Shown: positions 1 to 11,550 of the stretch, one piece after another
Layout: every line of letters starts with the position of its first letter
Numbering within the stretch: the stretch's first letter is position 1
Assembly: GCA_013398015.1 (NCBI GenBank)
Contig: VZRR01011376.1
Coordinates: 357,133-421,132, forward strand
Length of the DNA stretch: 64,000 nt
Reading direction: 5' to 3'
Origin: Oreocharis arfaki
Lineage: Eukaryota > Chordata > Aves > Passeriformes > Paramythiidae
Notes under the pieces: generated by a model
What the model was told of the DNA's origin: nothing
Databases searched by the model: none
Seen by the model: only the letters and a program-made list of their open reading frames with translations
Made by a program: the position numbers and the translations under genes

Positions 1-2287
1 GAAAGGAGCTTGGCTTTATGTTCCATAATGTATAGCTAGCTTGTAATACATACAGACCATCAGATTTCTCACAAAACAGAAAGAAAACAAAAAAGCAAAA
101 AACTCACTGCAGCTTTTCAGCGCTGTACTGTATTTCAAACTGTCCTGTATAAGGCTGTGCCAAGGTAAAGAAATAAATATAATATTGAGTCTGATTCAAA
201 TAGCCTGATCTTTGTATATTTTATAATTGAATTATGACTTCTGCCATGGATAAATTTCCAGCTACTTTACGTTAACCATTTCTCTCCCCTCAAAGAGAAA
301 ATAAAGAAAAAAACCTCACAGATTAAAACTTTTATCAGGATTCTGTTGAACAGAAAATAATAAGTACTTCTGTTTCATTCCCTACAGCACTCAGTATAGG
401 CTCAGTATTTCATCTTCTACATGAAATGCATGATGTGAGATGTTGAAGATTCACTGTACACCATCCTCTGCTTTTTTCAAGAAAGTTTATACACAAGGCA
501 TATTAAAAGGCTGTCAACAGCCAGCTCACACTCGGTAAAATTTGAGAAATGCTCATAGAACAGGTTCTGGGGGTTTTTATCCCAAGCAAATCACACACAG
601 ATTTCATAAGGAAACTAAAAGGGCTTCACCTCTTTTATTATACCCCATACTGTTCTTGCTTGTGTAATTATGCAGCTGAGTTATTCACGTAATTACATAA
701 TTTGCTGAACTAGTCTGACTGCATTAGAAACGGAATAAGGTTTTGGAGTAAATGATACGCACCTCAGTAAACATACAGAGCTTCCCTTAGTTCTCTTATA
801 AACTAATGAACCTGAACATAATTTGCTACTGTTCTGCTACCCTAAATGAGGGACAATCAATCCTTCAGACTGCCAGCTGTTTTCCAGATTTGCCCCAAGC
901 CCTCCCTGAAGGAAATCTTTAATGCCTGATATGAGCGATATCGGTGAATAATGTGACACTGTAAGTAAAAACAATGGTTAAGAAAGGTAGTAACCAGAAA
1001 TGTTCCCATACAGAACCTCATTAAATAGAAATAGCTGAACACACCATTTTTAGGATGATATCAGGAAATTAATTGATAGCAATTGATGATAACCTGTAAG
1101 GAACAGGTGTTGGGTATCCTCAAGGTTCCAATATTAGCATGATGTTTCAGAGTAACATAAAATGCAAATATGCTGACAAATTTATAGTTCATGTCACTTG
1201 CTAATACCCTGCCACAAGACTTTAAGTCCAGCAAGGACTTGCCATGTATACAACGCCACCTATGCTATCATAGAAAAGTCACTGTGTGCTGGAAGTTATG
1301 TCCCTTCTCCACAATTCTGTCTTTGGGTAAGAAACAAATAAAAAAATCTTGTAGTAATATATGATGGTGGGTGTTCTTGATAAGGATTGGCTCTATCAAT
1401 CCAAGAATCAGTAATTTTCATAGAACAGCTGCCTGAAACACTACCCATGGGAAACATCTTTATAAAGGACACATTTTTAGAGCAAAGTGTTCATTTCTCA
1501 GTGTGCAACGTGCAAATAAAAAAGAGCACCATGTTTTAAAAAAAACTGAAAAAGTACTTTTTCACAAAATGTGAAAAACTGGATGCTGTGGAGATAACCT
1601 TTTTAGGCGGATTCAGAAATAATTTACAAATGGATAGATTAAAAATCCAGGAAGTGATACTAAACACAGAGTGCATTTGCAACTCTGGCAGAGGAAATCC
1701 TTAAGATATGTGCAGACAGATGCAAAGAGGGTAAACTAGATCTACCATTTCACAGTTACTTCATTCTTACACGCTTTTTACATAGATTTGCTATTTACCA
1801 CCATTAGAGACTGAAAAATTGATTACATGGATCTCATTCATCTACAGGACCAAATAATATATACAGAATTCTCTGGTTAAAAAACTCTACTAAAATGCTG
1901 CCCTACCTTTAATGCTTCATATTCAAAGTAAGGGCCAGATTTATGCGGTGAACAGGGGAAGAGAAAGGCAAGGAAGCAGAGGTAAGAGAAAAGAGAGGAA
2001 AGGAAAAGAAGTTCTAGCTAAAGATAGACTTATCCTCAGAGCACAAATGGCATATGTAGTCATAAGAGATTTTGCATTTTGTCAAGAAGCCTGAGAACAA
2101 TGCACATCACTGAAGTAGTTCTGAACACCTGAACACACCCAGGCTTCAGGCAGCTAGGATAAATAACAAGAGAGTGCCTCATTATGCCATGGAGCTCGTG
2201 AACAACACACAATCAACAGACAAATGCTGCCACCATTTAAAATTCTAATTAGTTTATTATATTTAATAAAACTTCAGAAATCCTTAC
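1..2287 (-). other. WDR64 intron 2 (continues beyond the window)
   Basis: AT-rich sequence following the phase-0 donor of coding exon 2. I looked for the next WDR64 exon, which in human begins with IFGYFSSEEDP, and did not find it, so it probably lies left of position 1. Nothing else is supported here except short A/T tracts. Confidence 0.6.
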
Positions 2288-2418
2288 CTCAGGCCATTCT
2301 GGCTTTTCATCAGGGTTGCTGAAGACCTTCCTGAAAAAAGCCTGAATATTCTGATCCTTGACTGCTGGACCAAAAAGTGTTCGTGTGGTTGTATGGAACT
2401 TATCATAGTCTATCGCAT
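2288..2418 (-). CDS. WDR64: WDR64 coding exon 2
   Basis: This is 131 bases: two bases completing Asp51 plus 43 codons, ending in phase 0 at TGAG|gtaagg. The acceptor is cctcccatacag. The coded piece reads AIDYDKFHTTTRTLFGPAVK and ends NPDEKPEWPE. It matches the human WDR64 segment around [24 protein letters not shown] in spacing and key residues. I know of no other family with this combination. Confidence 0.9.
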
Positions 2419-3255
2419 CTGTATGGGAGGAACAATGTTCACACAGCTTAAAACTGGCAAGCTACAGATCCCTTTCTTATCCACCCTATCTCTGGTTTTA
2501 TTTCTCATGCAGTATCAATAACACGCAAATCCCAGCTTCTCACATGTTATTCACTAAACCATTTGGAAAAAAAAATCAGTCTTAATATTTGCTCTTTTCA
2601 AAACTGCCTAATTTGCAATGCATGACAGGAAACAGATAAAAGAATAGACAGAAATTTCTCACTTCTTTATTCTTCCCTCACTTACCATAATTCTGATTTG
2701 GTTTTTCGAGCCCAAATGGTGTGTGGGATAAAGTTTATCCTTTCAAGCAGCAATAGCCACTCGCATTGAGAAAAGGAAAATTTGACCCCCATTATTTATA
2801 ATTAGCAACTATATTTACATAATTCATTGTGTTTGTGCTTTTACAGAAACATTGCATCATGCTAACTTCTGTATGGGGCAACTTTACCAATTATATTTTG
2901 TGAGTGATCACCACGGCCTTACAATTCGGCCAGAAATCCTAACAGGAAGGGTAAAGAACTCTCCTAGTGCAATATCTCTATTTCCTGTAAAAATCAAACA
3001 GTTACAGTTAACATTAATTTGAGGTCTTTCTTATTGTCTTCTCTCTATGATATGTTCTCTCCATGTGAAAATTACACTTTTCCATCAGAATGAATATCTC
3101 TTACCATCATCTTTAGCATACAAGCCTGAACTCTCCTTGGTCTTCTGGATGATCATTTTTTCAACTAGATTCTGGAACTGCTCCAAAGCATTCTTGAAAT
3201 CAATCAATTCAAGAGCAGAGCAACTCTCCTTATCATGATGCTTCTTTCCAGACAT
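2288..3255 (-). CDS. WDR64: WDR64 5' end, coding exons 1-2 (partial gene)
   Basis: The first two coding exons of WD repeat domain 64 lie on the minus strand, joined as 3255-3105 then 2418-2288. Together they give 94 residues, beginning MSGKKHHDKESCSALELIDF. The recognisable stretches are DFKNALEQFQNLVEK in exon 1 and YDKFHTTTRTLFGP followed by VKDQNIQAFFRK in exon 2. These correspond to the N-terminal, pre-WD-repeat part of vertebrate WDR64 (human has FKKALNRFEKLVEQ and [14 protein letters not shown]). The WD repeats, later in the protein, would lie left of position 1. The join is phase 1 (G|AT gives Asp51), with donor gtaaga and acceptor catacag. An in-frame stop (TAA, 3261-3259) just before the ATG supports this start. 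WDR64 is a poorly characterised WD-repeat protein, so no function can be read from these exons. The gene diverges from OPN3. Confidence 0.88.
2419..3104 (-). other. WDR64 intron 1
   Basis: A 686-bp intron between coding exons 1 and 2. It begins gtaagagata and ends cctcccatacag on the minus strand. I see no repeat or other gene in it. Confidence 0.8.
3105..3255 (-). CDS. WDR64: WDR64 coding exon 1
   Basis: This is 151 coding bases: 50 codons plus one base. The ATG is at 3255-3253 and the donor reads GATG|gtaaga at 3104. The coded segment ends GLYAKDD. The bases before the ATG (tcttgtcttctgttaataaag) could be either a short 5' UTR or a pyrimidine-rich acceptor of an exon with an untranslated start. 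An in-frame TAA six bases upstream excludes extension of the frame into that sequence. Confidence 0.88.
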
Positions 3256-6200
3256 CCTTTATTAACAGAAGACAAGATAAGAGGGAGAGCTTTTCTTATA
3301 GCCAGGTCCAAGCCTTGCTTTGCTCCTTAAACTCCCACATCAGTTCATGTGAGGTGCAGCTGCATGACAGGTATACCAAACATCACAAAATAAAAAAGAG
3401 GAGACCTTGGCTTAGCATCTCAAGGTGGCAAACAGTGTAATGAACTGTGGATGTCACAACATCCCATCACATCACAGAATCCTACTCATTGAGCGCTCCT
3501 AGGTCATGAACCAGGATCACTTAACAAACTGGCATGTGAGATTATTTCATTTTATCTCATGTAATTGGTGACAGAAGAAACCTTTAGCTCTACTTTCACC
3601 TCCATTATGCTAGAGATCAATAAATACCAGCCATTTATCACTATACTGAGCCCAAAACTTTGTTCTAAAGTATAATCTGTGATAAGCTGTCAAGTGTTGA
3701 TCTTCAGATACAAAAAGATGGAGAATCCAACATATTTGTTCCAAAGGTTAATTTCACAAACTGTTAAAATTTAAGCCTCTTTGTGTGGCTTATGCTTTCT
3801 TACAGCAGTTCTTGGAACATCTTCACTAATTTAGTTGGTACACTCTTATACTAGGGGTCTTTGTTCCTTGTCTACTTTTTTTTTCCTTCAGGTCTCAATA
3901 TAAGATTTGTGATTCTTATCCACATTTTCCATCTTTTCAATATCTTTAAAGAATACTGATGCTATGTTACTGAGCTATACCGTAATAGGAAAAGATGAAT
4001 TTCAGACTATTTGTTAAACTCACTTTTCTGTAGACCACACTGATCAATTTCTTCGTATTGTTCTTTAGCTATCGATCTCCAGATCCACTTTGCTATTACT
4101 TCCCACAAGGCTGATGCCAGGTTTACTGGACAAGGTTTTCTTGAATCCCTGAGTGTGGAGTCTTAGATCTGTGGAGATTCTGTAGTCGAAAGAAAAGGAG
4201 AAATTATATTTCATCTTTCCTTATGGCAGTCTAGAGGATTGATATCAAACAGACATGTTTCAAGAATATTCAAGTCACTTCTTCAAAGAAAACAAAACAG
4301 ACAGAGGCAATAGTCTTCATACCTACTCAGAATATCATCTGAGCAACATTTTTGAAACATATAGGGAAAGCAACAAATTGGTATTAAACAGTTACTAAAA
4401 ATAACACATGAAAATATCTCTGCATGAAATAGCTAGTTCTTCAGGAAAAGAGGTGTCCCACAATATGCTACCTAACACAACCAACGCAACAGCTTAAAAT
4501 TATATCATTTCAAGGGGAAGAACCCCAAAGTTTCTGGGTACTTCTGCTCTACTGCAATAAGCATTTCTTTCAATTAGAAGAAGGAAAAGAGTTTGGCAGA
4601 GAAAAGCAGTAATGATGTCTGGAAAAGGGAGGGATAGCTTGAGGATACATTTTTGCTGTTTTCAACAGTAATTCTCCAGGAAACCATTTCCTTTGTGTGT
4701 CAAGGTACTCAGTGGCCACTCAGACACTATTACTTGGACAGAGTTGGGGTGTGTTTCATATACTACCTCCAGCTGAATTCTTGTTATGCTGTGGTTCCTG
4801 TTGATTATTTTTTCCAGTCTCTGTCGTCTAAGCTTGTATGACATCAAGTTATATTCTCATTTCCCAGTTAATAGCAGCGGTTTAAGGTTCATAAAAGGTA
4901 TTAGCACCCATGCTCAGAACAGAAAGGTTAACAAGAGAAAGCTATGTTTCGCTCTTGTGCAAAAACACATGTGGAAACTTCATGTTATGTAACATGACGA
5001 AAACACAAAGAAAACCCAAATGAGAAATCCCTGCTTTCAGTACCAGCTGATTCTGTTGTCTTCAATGTTTAAAATCAAAAAAAAGTACAGTACAGTTTAA
5101 AAATAAGATGTGATGACTGAGTGGACTGAAAAAAAAAGTAGAGAAGATAGGAATTGCATTAGAAGATAAGCAAAGTCTAAAAGGTGAATTCAATATTTAA
5201 TTGATGAGTCAGGAAGTCCTTGCATTAGTAGGCCTACAGTAGCATTAACTGAATTAAAAGCATTTTCTTCACTGTCTCCCCTGCAGATAGTGTAGAAAGC
5301 ACTGGATATGGAATACGATATAATTGATGTTTATTCAGAAATTGACTCTCCCAACTCTTCTTACCACACAATCGTATTAGTCTCAATTATTGGAAATTCT
5401 CAGATACAAAGATAATGATATGTATGTCTGTACAGGTGCAAAGAACATATGCAGCAAGTTCATTGCAGGATTGGCACCTCATTTGAAAAATCAATAATTT
5501 TCAATCTTTACCTCAATAACTACCATAAGTCTATAAAATTCCATGCAAGTTTTAAAATTCTGACCATGTAATTTGATGGCTCATAAAAAATAACCCAAAG
5601 CTACTGAAGAAGACAAACAGCAAAAGGTGATAGATCTTCTTTGTGGCCTGTACCAGGCTGCCAGTCACTCCTCCTGGTGGTCTCATGCAAAAGCAAATTC
5701 TCCCCAAGGAAAATGATAGTTCAGAACAGCCCAAAGAAAACAGAGTGGATCTTAAGTGGCCTTACTTGTCCCTAAAGAGGCTCTGGGACATAAAAGACTT
5801 TATTTCTGACTCTGATTTTGGTCTAGATAAAATCCAGCCCTTTAACAAGGAAAAAAAATATCAGTCCTTGAAGATGCTTTCTTTTGATAAGCTTACCCCT
5901 CCTTTGCTATTTCTTCCTTATAAACATCCCGTTAAACCCGGCTGTGTTTAAGGTGAATCAGGATAAAGCTACTCAAGTTCAGACTGGCTGAATACTCTGA
6001 CCAGTATGGAGCTGGGCAAGTAATAAATTTTAGAATTGTAAAAACGAGATTTCTTCCATGAAACAGTGTTTAAAGGGCGCTATCACATTGACATTTACAT
6101 TAGCTCACTCTTTTTTTCTACTGGCTCAGTTTTTCACTTTGCTTTTGATATTAAAAAACCACCAGCTGTATTGCACTCCTTGTTATAGTGCTTCTGCTCC

Positions 6201-6628
6201 TTTCTATCACTAACAGCAGCTGAAATGACAAAGTGATAGTTTTAGAAACTGTATTTCCTGTGAACTATATATTGATTTGTATGTTGGGCTCTGGAAAATG
6301 ACAACAGAGCAGTGAGTTTGTAAACTTTATCACTTTATGTTTGTCAGACTAACAAGAAGCTGCAGCATAAGTATGAACTACTATGCAAGATTATTCCTTG
6401 AACAAATCCAGTTTACATCACAAACAAATTTCACAGTGTTATTGTTGCAAAACCTGGTGTTGGTGGTTTTATAATGTTTTTACAATGCTAGTGTTTAGAA
6501 TTCAGGCTGCCCTATGAGCTGTGTCTGTACAACCAAGGACGCTGGTTGACGTTAATGCCTTAGGCTTTAACTTTTATATTTTTCAAATCCTGTACTGCCT
6601 AGTGCTTAACTCTGAAGTTTCTTGTAGC
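3256..6628. other. WDR64-OPN3 intergenic region, left part
   Basis: No gene recognised. The sequence is AT-rich and non-repetitive to the eye. A 102-codon open frame at 5643-5951 (plus strand) has no recognisable domain and no splice or promoter context, so I do not call it. Confidence 0.5.
3291..3300 (-). promoter_or_regulatory. TATA-like box upstream of the WDR64 start
   Basis: The minus strand reads TATAAGAAAA, ending 35 bases upstream of the WDR64 ATG. If it is functional, transcription would begin only some 10-15 bases before the ATG, giving a very short leader. The alternative is that exon 1 starts at an acceptor and the real promoter is further upstream. It is a motif match only. Confidence 0.3.
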
Positions 6629-6998
6629 CTGTTAACTTTTGCTCTCTCATGCTAAGAGAGACACAACAAAGCCTCTCCAAGCCTGCTCTTCAAGGACACC
6701 CAGACTGTCCTAGGCCCAAAATGTGTAAAATAACATCTTTAGAAGGGAGGTGAGCGTGATGAAATTACATAATTAGCTAAAGTTTTAATTGGCAAATTTA
6801 TGCTGATATGCAGATGAACCAAACCTATAAAAGTGAAGTGAAGAACTCATGACTCATCGTCCATCTTGGGGGTCCTCTTTTTTGGATGCAGCCTTTGGCT
6901 CCCCAGGGGGTACCTTTGAAGGCCTTTCAAATAAATATCTACCTTTATTCCCTTATTCCTGTCTAGTCTCTGTTTCTAGGTAGCCAGTTAAGGCATCA
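6629..6998 (+). mobile_element. Probable solo LTR of an endogenous retrovirus (old copy, ends approximate)
   Basis: The stretch has the order of signals expected of a retroviral long terminal repeat read on the plus strand. A TATAAAA box lies at 6826-6832. Next comes a leader-like segment with GTCCATCTTGGGGGTCC. A poly(A) signal AATAAA sits at 6930-6935, about 100 bases after the TATA box, as in an R region. It is followed by a T-rich, U5-like tail with repeated CTTATTC/GTCTAGTCTCTG words and an end near GGCATCA at about 6998. No gag, pol or env reading frame adjoins it, so it would be a solo LTR. The left boundary is uncertain: TG starts at about 6631 or 6724 are both possible, and I could not find a convincing target-site duplication. 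Confidence 0.5.
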
Positions 6999-7136
6999 AT
7001 GTCAGCAGGCACAAGTACGTATCACCACTTCTTTTAATCTACTCTGCAGGAAACAAGTGCCACAGAGGCATCAACATGCATCTGTCACCTGAGCACATAC
7101 CACAGTCCCACACAGGCTTGTCTAGCCAAGATGAAG

Positions 7137-7277
7137 TTCATCTCACCTAACTTAGGCATCTAAAAGTTAATTACTCAAGTCACCTTATGTGCCAGTCAAT
7201 AAACACTTCAAGAGAGTGATTTCGTCTTACTGGTCTTAGGTGCTTGACTTTCATACGCATCATTTAGGTGAGATGAA
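7137..7277. repeat. Inverted-repeat element, MITE-like
   Basis: A 14-bp perfect inverted pair, TTCATCTCACCTAA at 7137-7150 and TTAGGTGAGATGAA at 7264-7277, bounds 141 bp. The inside is itself partly self-complementary: AAGTCACCTTA near the left arm and TTAGGTGCTTGACTT near the right. It resembles a degenerate short non-autonomous DNA transposon or an old palindromic interspersed repeat. No transposase is present. Confidence 0.45.
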
Positions 7278-10200
7278 TCACACCTGCAGCTAGTACAGCT
7301 CTTTGTGCATGTCAGGTATACCAGAGCTCACACATCATGGAACAGGCTGTAGAACTGTAGAACAGATGCTCTGACCACTTGCTATCACCTCCTTGGATTG
7401 CCTGCTTGGCTCCCCCTCCCCACTGAAAACACCTGTGCTTGCTTCAGTGAACCATGTCTGGGCCAAGCATTTCTCTCAGCCCAGAATACCTGCACATTCT
7501 TGCAACATTTGCACTTTACCTGCTTTATGGTTTAGATTTAAAATTCACATCCCAGTATGAGCTAGATTATACATGTAGGATTACAAGTTCTGCAAGACGA
7601 AGCCCTAGCTTTAAACTTTTGCCATTAGGGTTGTGCATTTTGGGGTTTTTTAACTTACATATTGCATTATCAGCAAGCGTAGATATACATTATAAGCCTT
7701 GTTTTAATGTCAAGTGATTGGGAACAGATGAAAGGCTTCTTCTGTCCACAAACTCACCCTTGCTCCGTAAATATAATAATCACTTGGCTTTCATGTATCT
7801 TTAAGGCTAAAGAATAGCAAAAACAATGTGTAAGAAAAAAAGAATTGCCAGGAGAACACTGTAAAAAAAACAAATAAAAAAGGTGAAGCCAGGTAGCCAG
7901 AGTTTTTGGGAACTTTTGTTTTGTTCTGTTTTGTTTTCAGTGGCCTGCATTCTGGCTCTATACCGTGTCCTTCGATACAGTAAGTTTATAAAGTTCAAAA
8001 CAGGCAGCAAAACCCCAGTATCATCTGACTCCTAAAGCAGATATATTTAACATGGACAAAAGCTTGACTTTCCTGTTTACTCTCTGCTTGTCAGGAAAGA
8101 TGGGAAAGAGCCCGAGACTTTAAAGGCACACTAGCACAAGACAGAGAACAGAGAAAATGAGTGAAAGCAACACATAAGGCAGTGAACAAGAAACAAATAC
8201 CTATTTTGTCTCTTGAATGCCTTAAAACATTCCTGTTCCACCCTACAACGTTCTCACTGCAAAAATACAGACGTTTTTAATGATGCAGTTACACCATTGT
8301 ACTGGGAGTCATGGTTTGTGGTTTGTATTTCTACCCAAGCTTAGAGAGTAGCAGTGACTTCGACAGTTTATTTACTCTGCTTCAGATTCTTCAGCTCTAA
8401 CACGTGACACTTAATGCTCTGGTGTGCTGAAACATTTCAATTTACCAAATACTAAAAACTTTTGAACACAGTCCCAGGCATTTGCAAACTTTCCAGTTAC
8501 GAATTATTAGTTCCAAGTCTGGCTTTCAATGTTTGTCTTAGGCACATGTTGGCCACCTGAGAATTTACAACCAATCCATTCTTCCACCCCATATGAATTG
8601 TGCATAACAGACAACATGTTAATAGGACTGTTGCAGAAGAGATCTAGGAAGTCCTTAGGAGTTTCAGAGACTGGTTTTGTAGTACAGGACTGGGGACCTT
8701 CTATTCCTGCTTCTTGCTGTACTTTCTTAATCCCATGAGCTCAGCTATATACATGCTTAGTACTTTGAAGCACTTCTAGTAAGTCACACAAATACACCTT
8801 TAGAAATGGGTTCTGGTCTATCCCTTTATGCAACAGTAAGAGCAAAGGTAAAACCCTTTTTTCAGCAGAAGAGAACTGACTAAATAACTAATTAGATTAT
8901 TAAAACCGTATCTGCATTGGTTCTAGACTGGGTCAGGTAAAACAGAAGCTGGACTAGAATTGCGGTCAGGGTTCTGTTTCCAGCTTTGACCTGATGATAC
9001 AATAAAACAGCATTTCTTTTTGTTGTGCCTCATATCAGAAGTGACACTACATGGAAGACAAATGGAACTCTGCTCATGAAGTATCCAAGACCACTTGAAT
9101 AACATTAGCAATTTGATAGTATTAATAATGTGACCATTGCAAATAAAGCATTGAAGAGACTGCACATTTATAGATCTATTTAGTTTTGCTACGAAAAAGC
9201 CCAAACCAGAAGCTCTGAGATATGATCTTTGTAAAATGCAAGTTATGGGTTCTCTTATGTTCTATAAATTCAAAGACATTTATAGGGAGTATTTCTGACA
9301 GGTGCTGTAGTGAAATAACTCTTAGAAACCCTAAGTATGTAATGGAATCTGTAAATGGACAGTATGTTGTCTGGCATGTACTACTTACTAAGTTACATCT
9401 TTTCCCTGTTCTTCTTACCACTTATTCTCTCATTTTGCAGGGATAAAAAGATACACAATTTAAGATTTTCTTTTAAAGGCAGAAGATAGAGATGTCTTGG
9501 TCTCAATGAGGTATAGTATTAATTTGGTCCAGTCATGTCATTCTTAGACTTTTAGAACGCAGTGACTGTCCTAGACAAACTCATGACTGTGCACTGACAT
9601 AATATTTTTGCACATGGTCCGTCATGCACAGGTAAATCTCTTTTGTGGATGAGAAAAGACAAAGCTATGCCTTCCCTAAAATCCATGCTCAAGTACTGTG
9701 GTCTATTACTGGAAATTTTGGAAGGTCATGTGTTCTGTGAATACAGCTTTTATCATAATCATATAAATCATATAAATGATTTTGAGAAAGGAAGCTGCTC
9801 CTTTCTTTGTAATGAGGAAAATCCTGAAGGCCAGTGATGAAGAAACAGACTGAACTAGCTTTTTAAAGTAAGTTTCAATTACTGATTCCATCCTATTTGC
9901 GGGATTTAACAACATGGATTGTAAATAAAGTTAACATCGATAAGAATAGTTACGTTAATCAGTTTAATTTTTCTGACCTATGACTTTATTCCTACTGCCT
10001 TGTATTACAGCAGTAATTTGTCATGTAAGATTTATTGGCATGAGAAGCCCATAATTTGTATATAGCTGTGTTTTGAAAGACATCAAACCTTCCTCAGCTA
10101 TCCATGTTTTCAGTCTCAGTTCACCCTTAGTCTAGACCATTTAATGCCACTGTGTATAAGAGGAAAAAAAACCAAACAGCTATTTTTTGACAAGACATGT

Positions 10201-10380
10201 ATCCATTAAAACTTTTTTGCTTTCACAGCTAATTTTTGTTTTTAAAAACTAAAGTAAGAATAGACTTAAACTGAAAGTTTTCTTTGGGGCCTTACGAAGG
10301 CTGTCACGTAGCAGCACATATTAAAGCAAACAAACTAGAGGCCTTCCTGTTGGAAGGAAAACTGATGCTTGGTCTGGTAA
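7278..10380. other. WDR64-OPN3 intergenic region, right part
   Basis: No gene recognised. Open frames here are short and lack similarity to any family I know. There are a few A/T runs. This is ordinary intergenic sequence up to the start of the OPN3 promoter region. Confidence 0.5.
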
Positions 10381-10440
10381 GGTGTTGTGGGTGTAGAACC
10401 ATGGTGAGCAGGTGTTGTGGGTGTAGAACCATGGTGAGCA
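10381..10440. repeat. Perfect 30-bp tandem duplication
   Basis: Two identical adjacent 30-bp copies, 10381-10410 and 10411-10440. Each begins GGTGTTGTGG and ends ATGGTGAGCA. The identity implies a recent duplication or an assembly artefact. It lies about 760 bp upstream of the OPN3 start codon. Confidence 0.95.
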
Positions 10441-11148
10441 AAACTCCCTATGAAACACTCAGGGGTGGGTTGGGTTTGGAGACAGTACAGCCACCCTAAC
10501 ATAGCTGGGGCCCAGGGCAACACCGTGACTAACACCAGCTAGAGCTGTACGCAGGAAGCTAAGGCACTCCTGTACAACACACACTGGACACAAAGGTATA
10601 AAAATAGGTGACTTCACTGTGCAAACCGTGGTGTCTTACTTGCCCCATGGCTGACAAAAAAAGTGTTCACTCGTACCACAGGTTTGCCCGGGCCATTACG
10701 CTGCTGGTCGCTTTGTGGGGTTCCAACTCCTAGGGCCAGGCTGTGAGCACTGCAGGGAACCTCCTGTGAAAGATACTATTGCCATAATAGGAGTTTTCAC
10801 TGCCAGGACATCTGGGGAAGAAGCCTAAATATCGGTTCTACCTCTTCCCGAAGCTGGCCGCAGAGCAGGTCTGCCCAAATGCGGCCCCCGTGAGGGAAGC
10901 GCTGCTGACGGCAGCCATGGCCCCGCCAAAGCGCACAGAGGATTTTTAAGGAAGAGGAGACAACAACCACATCCCTGCCACAACCGTGCTGCTCACCGCG
11001 GTAGGAAGGCGAGACGAGCTGCTTGTTCCGAAGTAGCTATGGCCGAGGCCGCCCCGGGACAGGCGAGGGCGAAGCCACTCCAGGGCGCGCCCTCCGTGGG
11101 CGGGAAGGCAGCGGGGACTCCTCCTCCTGCCCAGAGCATCGGTGTGCG

Positions 11149-11178
11149 ATGGGGCTGGGAGCGGGCCCGGAGGCTTAG
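11149..11178 (+). other. Upstream open reading frame (9 codons) in the OPN3 leader
   Basis: An ATG at 11149 opens MGLGAGPEA and stops with TAG at 11176-11178, 20 bases before the OPN3 ATG. A longer frame from an ATG at 11039, in good context (G at -3 and G at +4), runs out of frame across the OPN3 start to 11437. If the leader includes them, both could reduce OPN3 translation. Whether they are transcribed depends on the start site. Confidence 0.5.
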
Positions 11179-11198
11179 CCCCGCTCCGGCCGGGAGCC

Positions 11199-11550
11199 AT
11201 GCCCGCGGGGAACGGCACGGGCACCTCCAGCCGCGCGGAGCCCGCGGCGCCCGAGCAGGAGGTGCCGGGCGAGCGGCCTCTCTTCAGCGCCGGCACCTAC
11301 GAGCTGCTGGCGCTGCTGGTCGCCACCATCGGCATGCTGGGCTTGTGCAACAACTTGCTGGTGCTGGTGCTCTACTACAAGTTCAAGCGGCTCCGCACGC
11401 CCACCAATCTCTTCCTCGTCAACATCAGCCTCAGTGACTTGCTGGTGTCGGTCTTCGGCGTGAGCCTTACCTTCATGTCCTGCCTGAGGAGCCGCTGGGT
11501 GTGGGACGCCGCCGGCTGCGTCTGGGACGGCTTCAGCAGCAGCCTCTTCG
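11199..11550 (+). CDS. OPN3: OPN3 coding exon 1
   Basis: 352 bases: 117 codons plus one, ending phase 1 at CTCTTCG|gtgggt. It encodes the extracellular N-terminus, TM1, TM2 (NISLSDLL, with Asp80) and the start of TM3 through Cys107 and Asp110. It is much more GC-rich than the other exons because it lies in the CpG island. An in-frame GTG at 11142 would add 19 residues but is not a credible start. Confidence 0.96.

Noticed and set aside
5643..5951. 102-codon plus-strand frame
   Set aside because: No known domain, no splice or promoter context and no conserved motif that I recognise.
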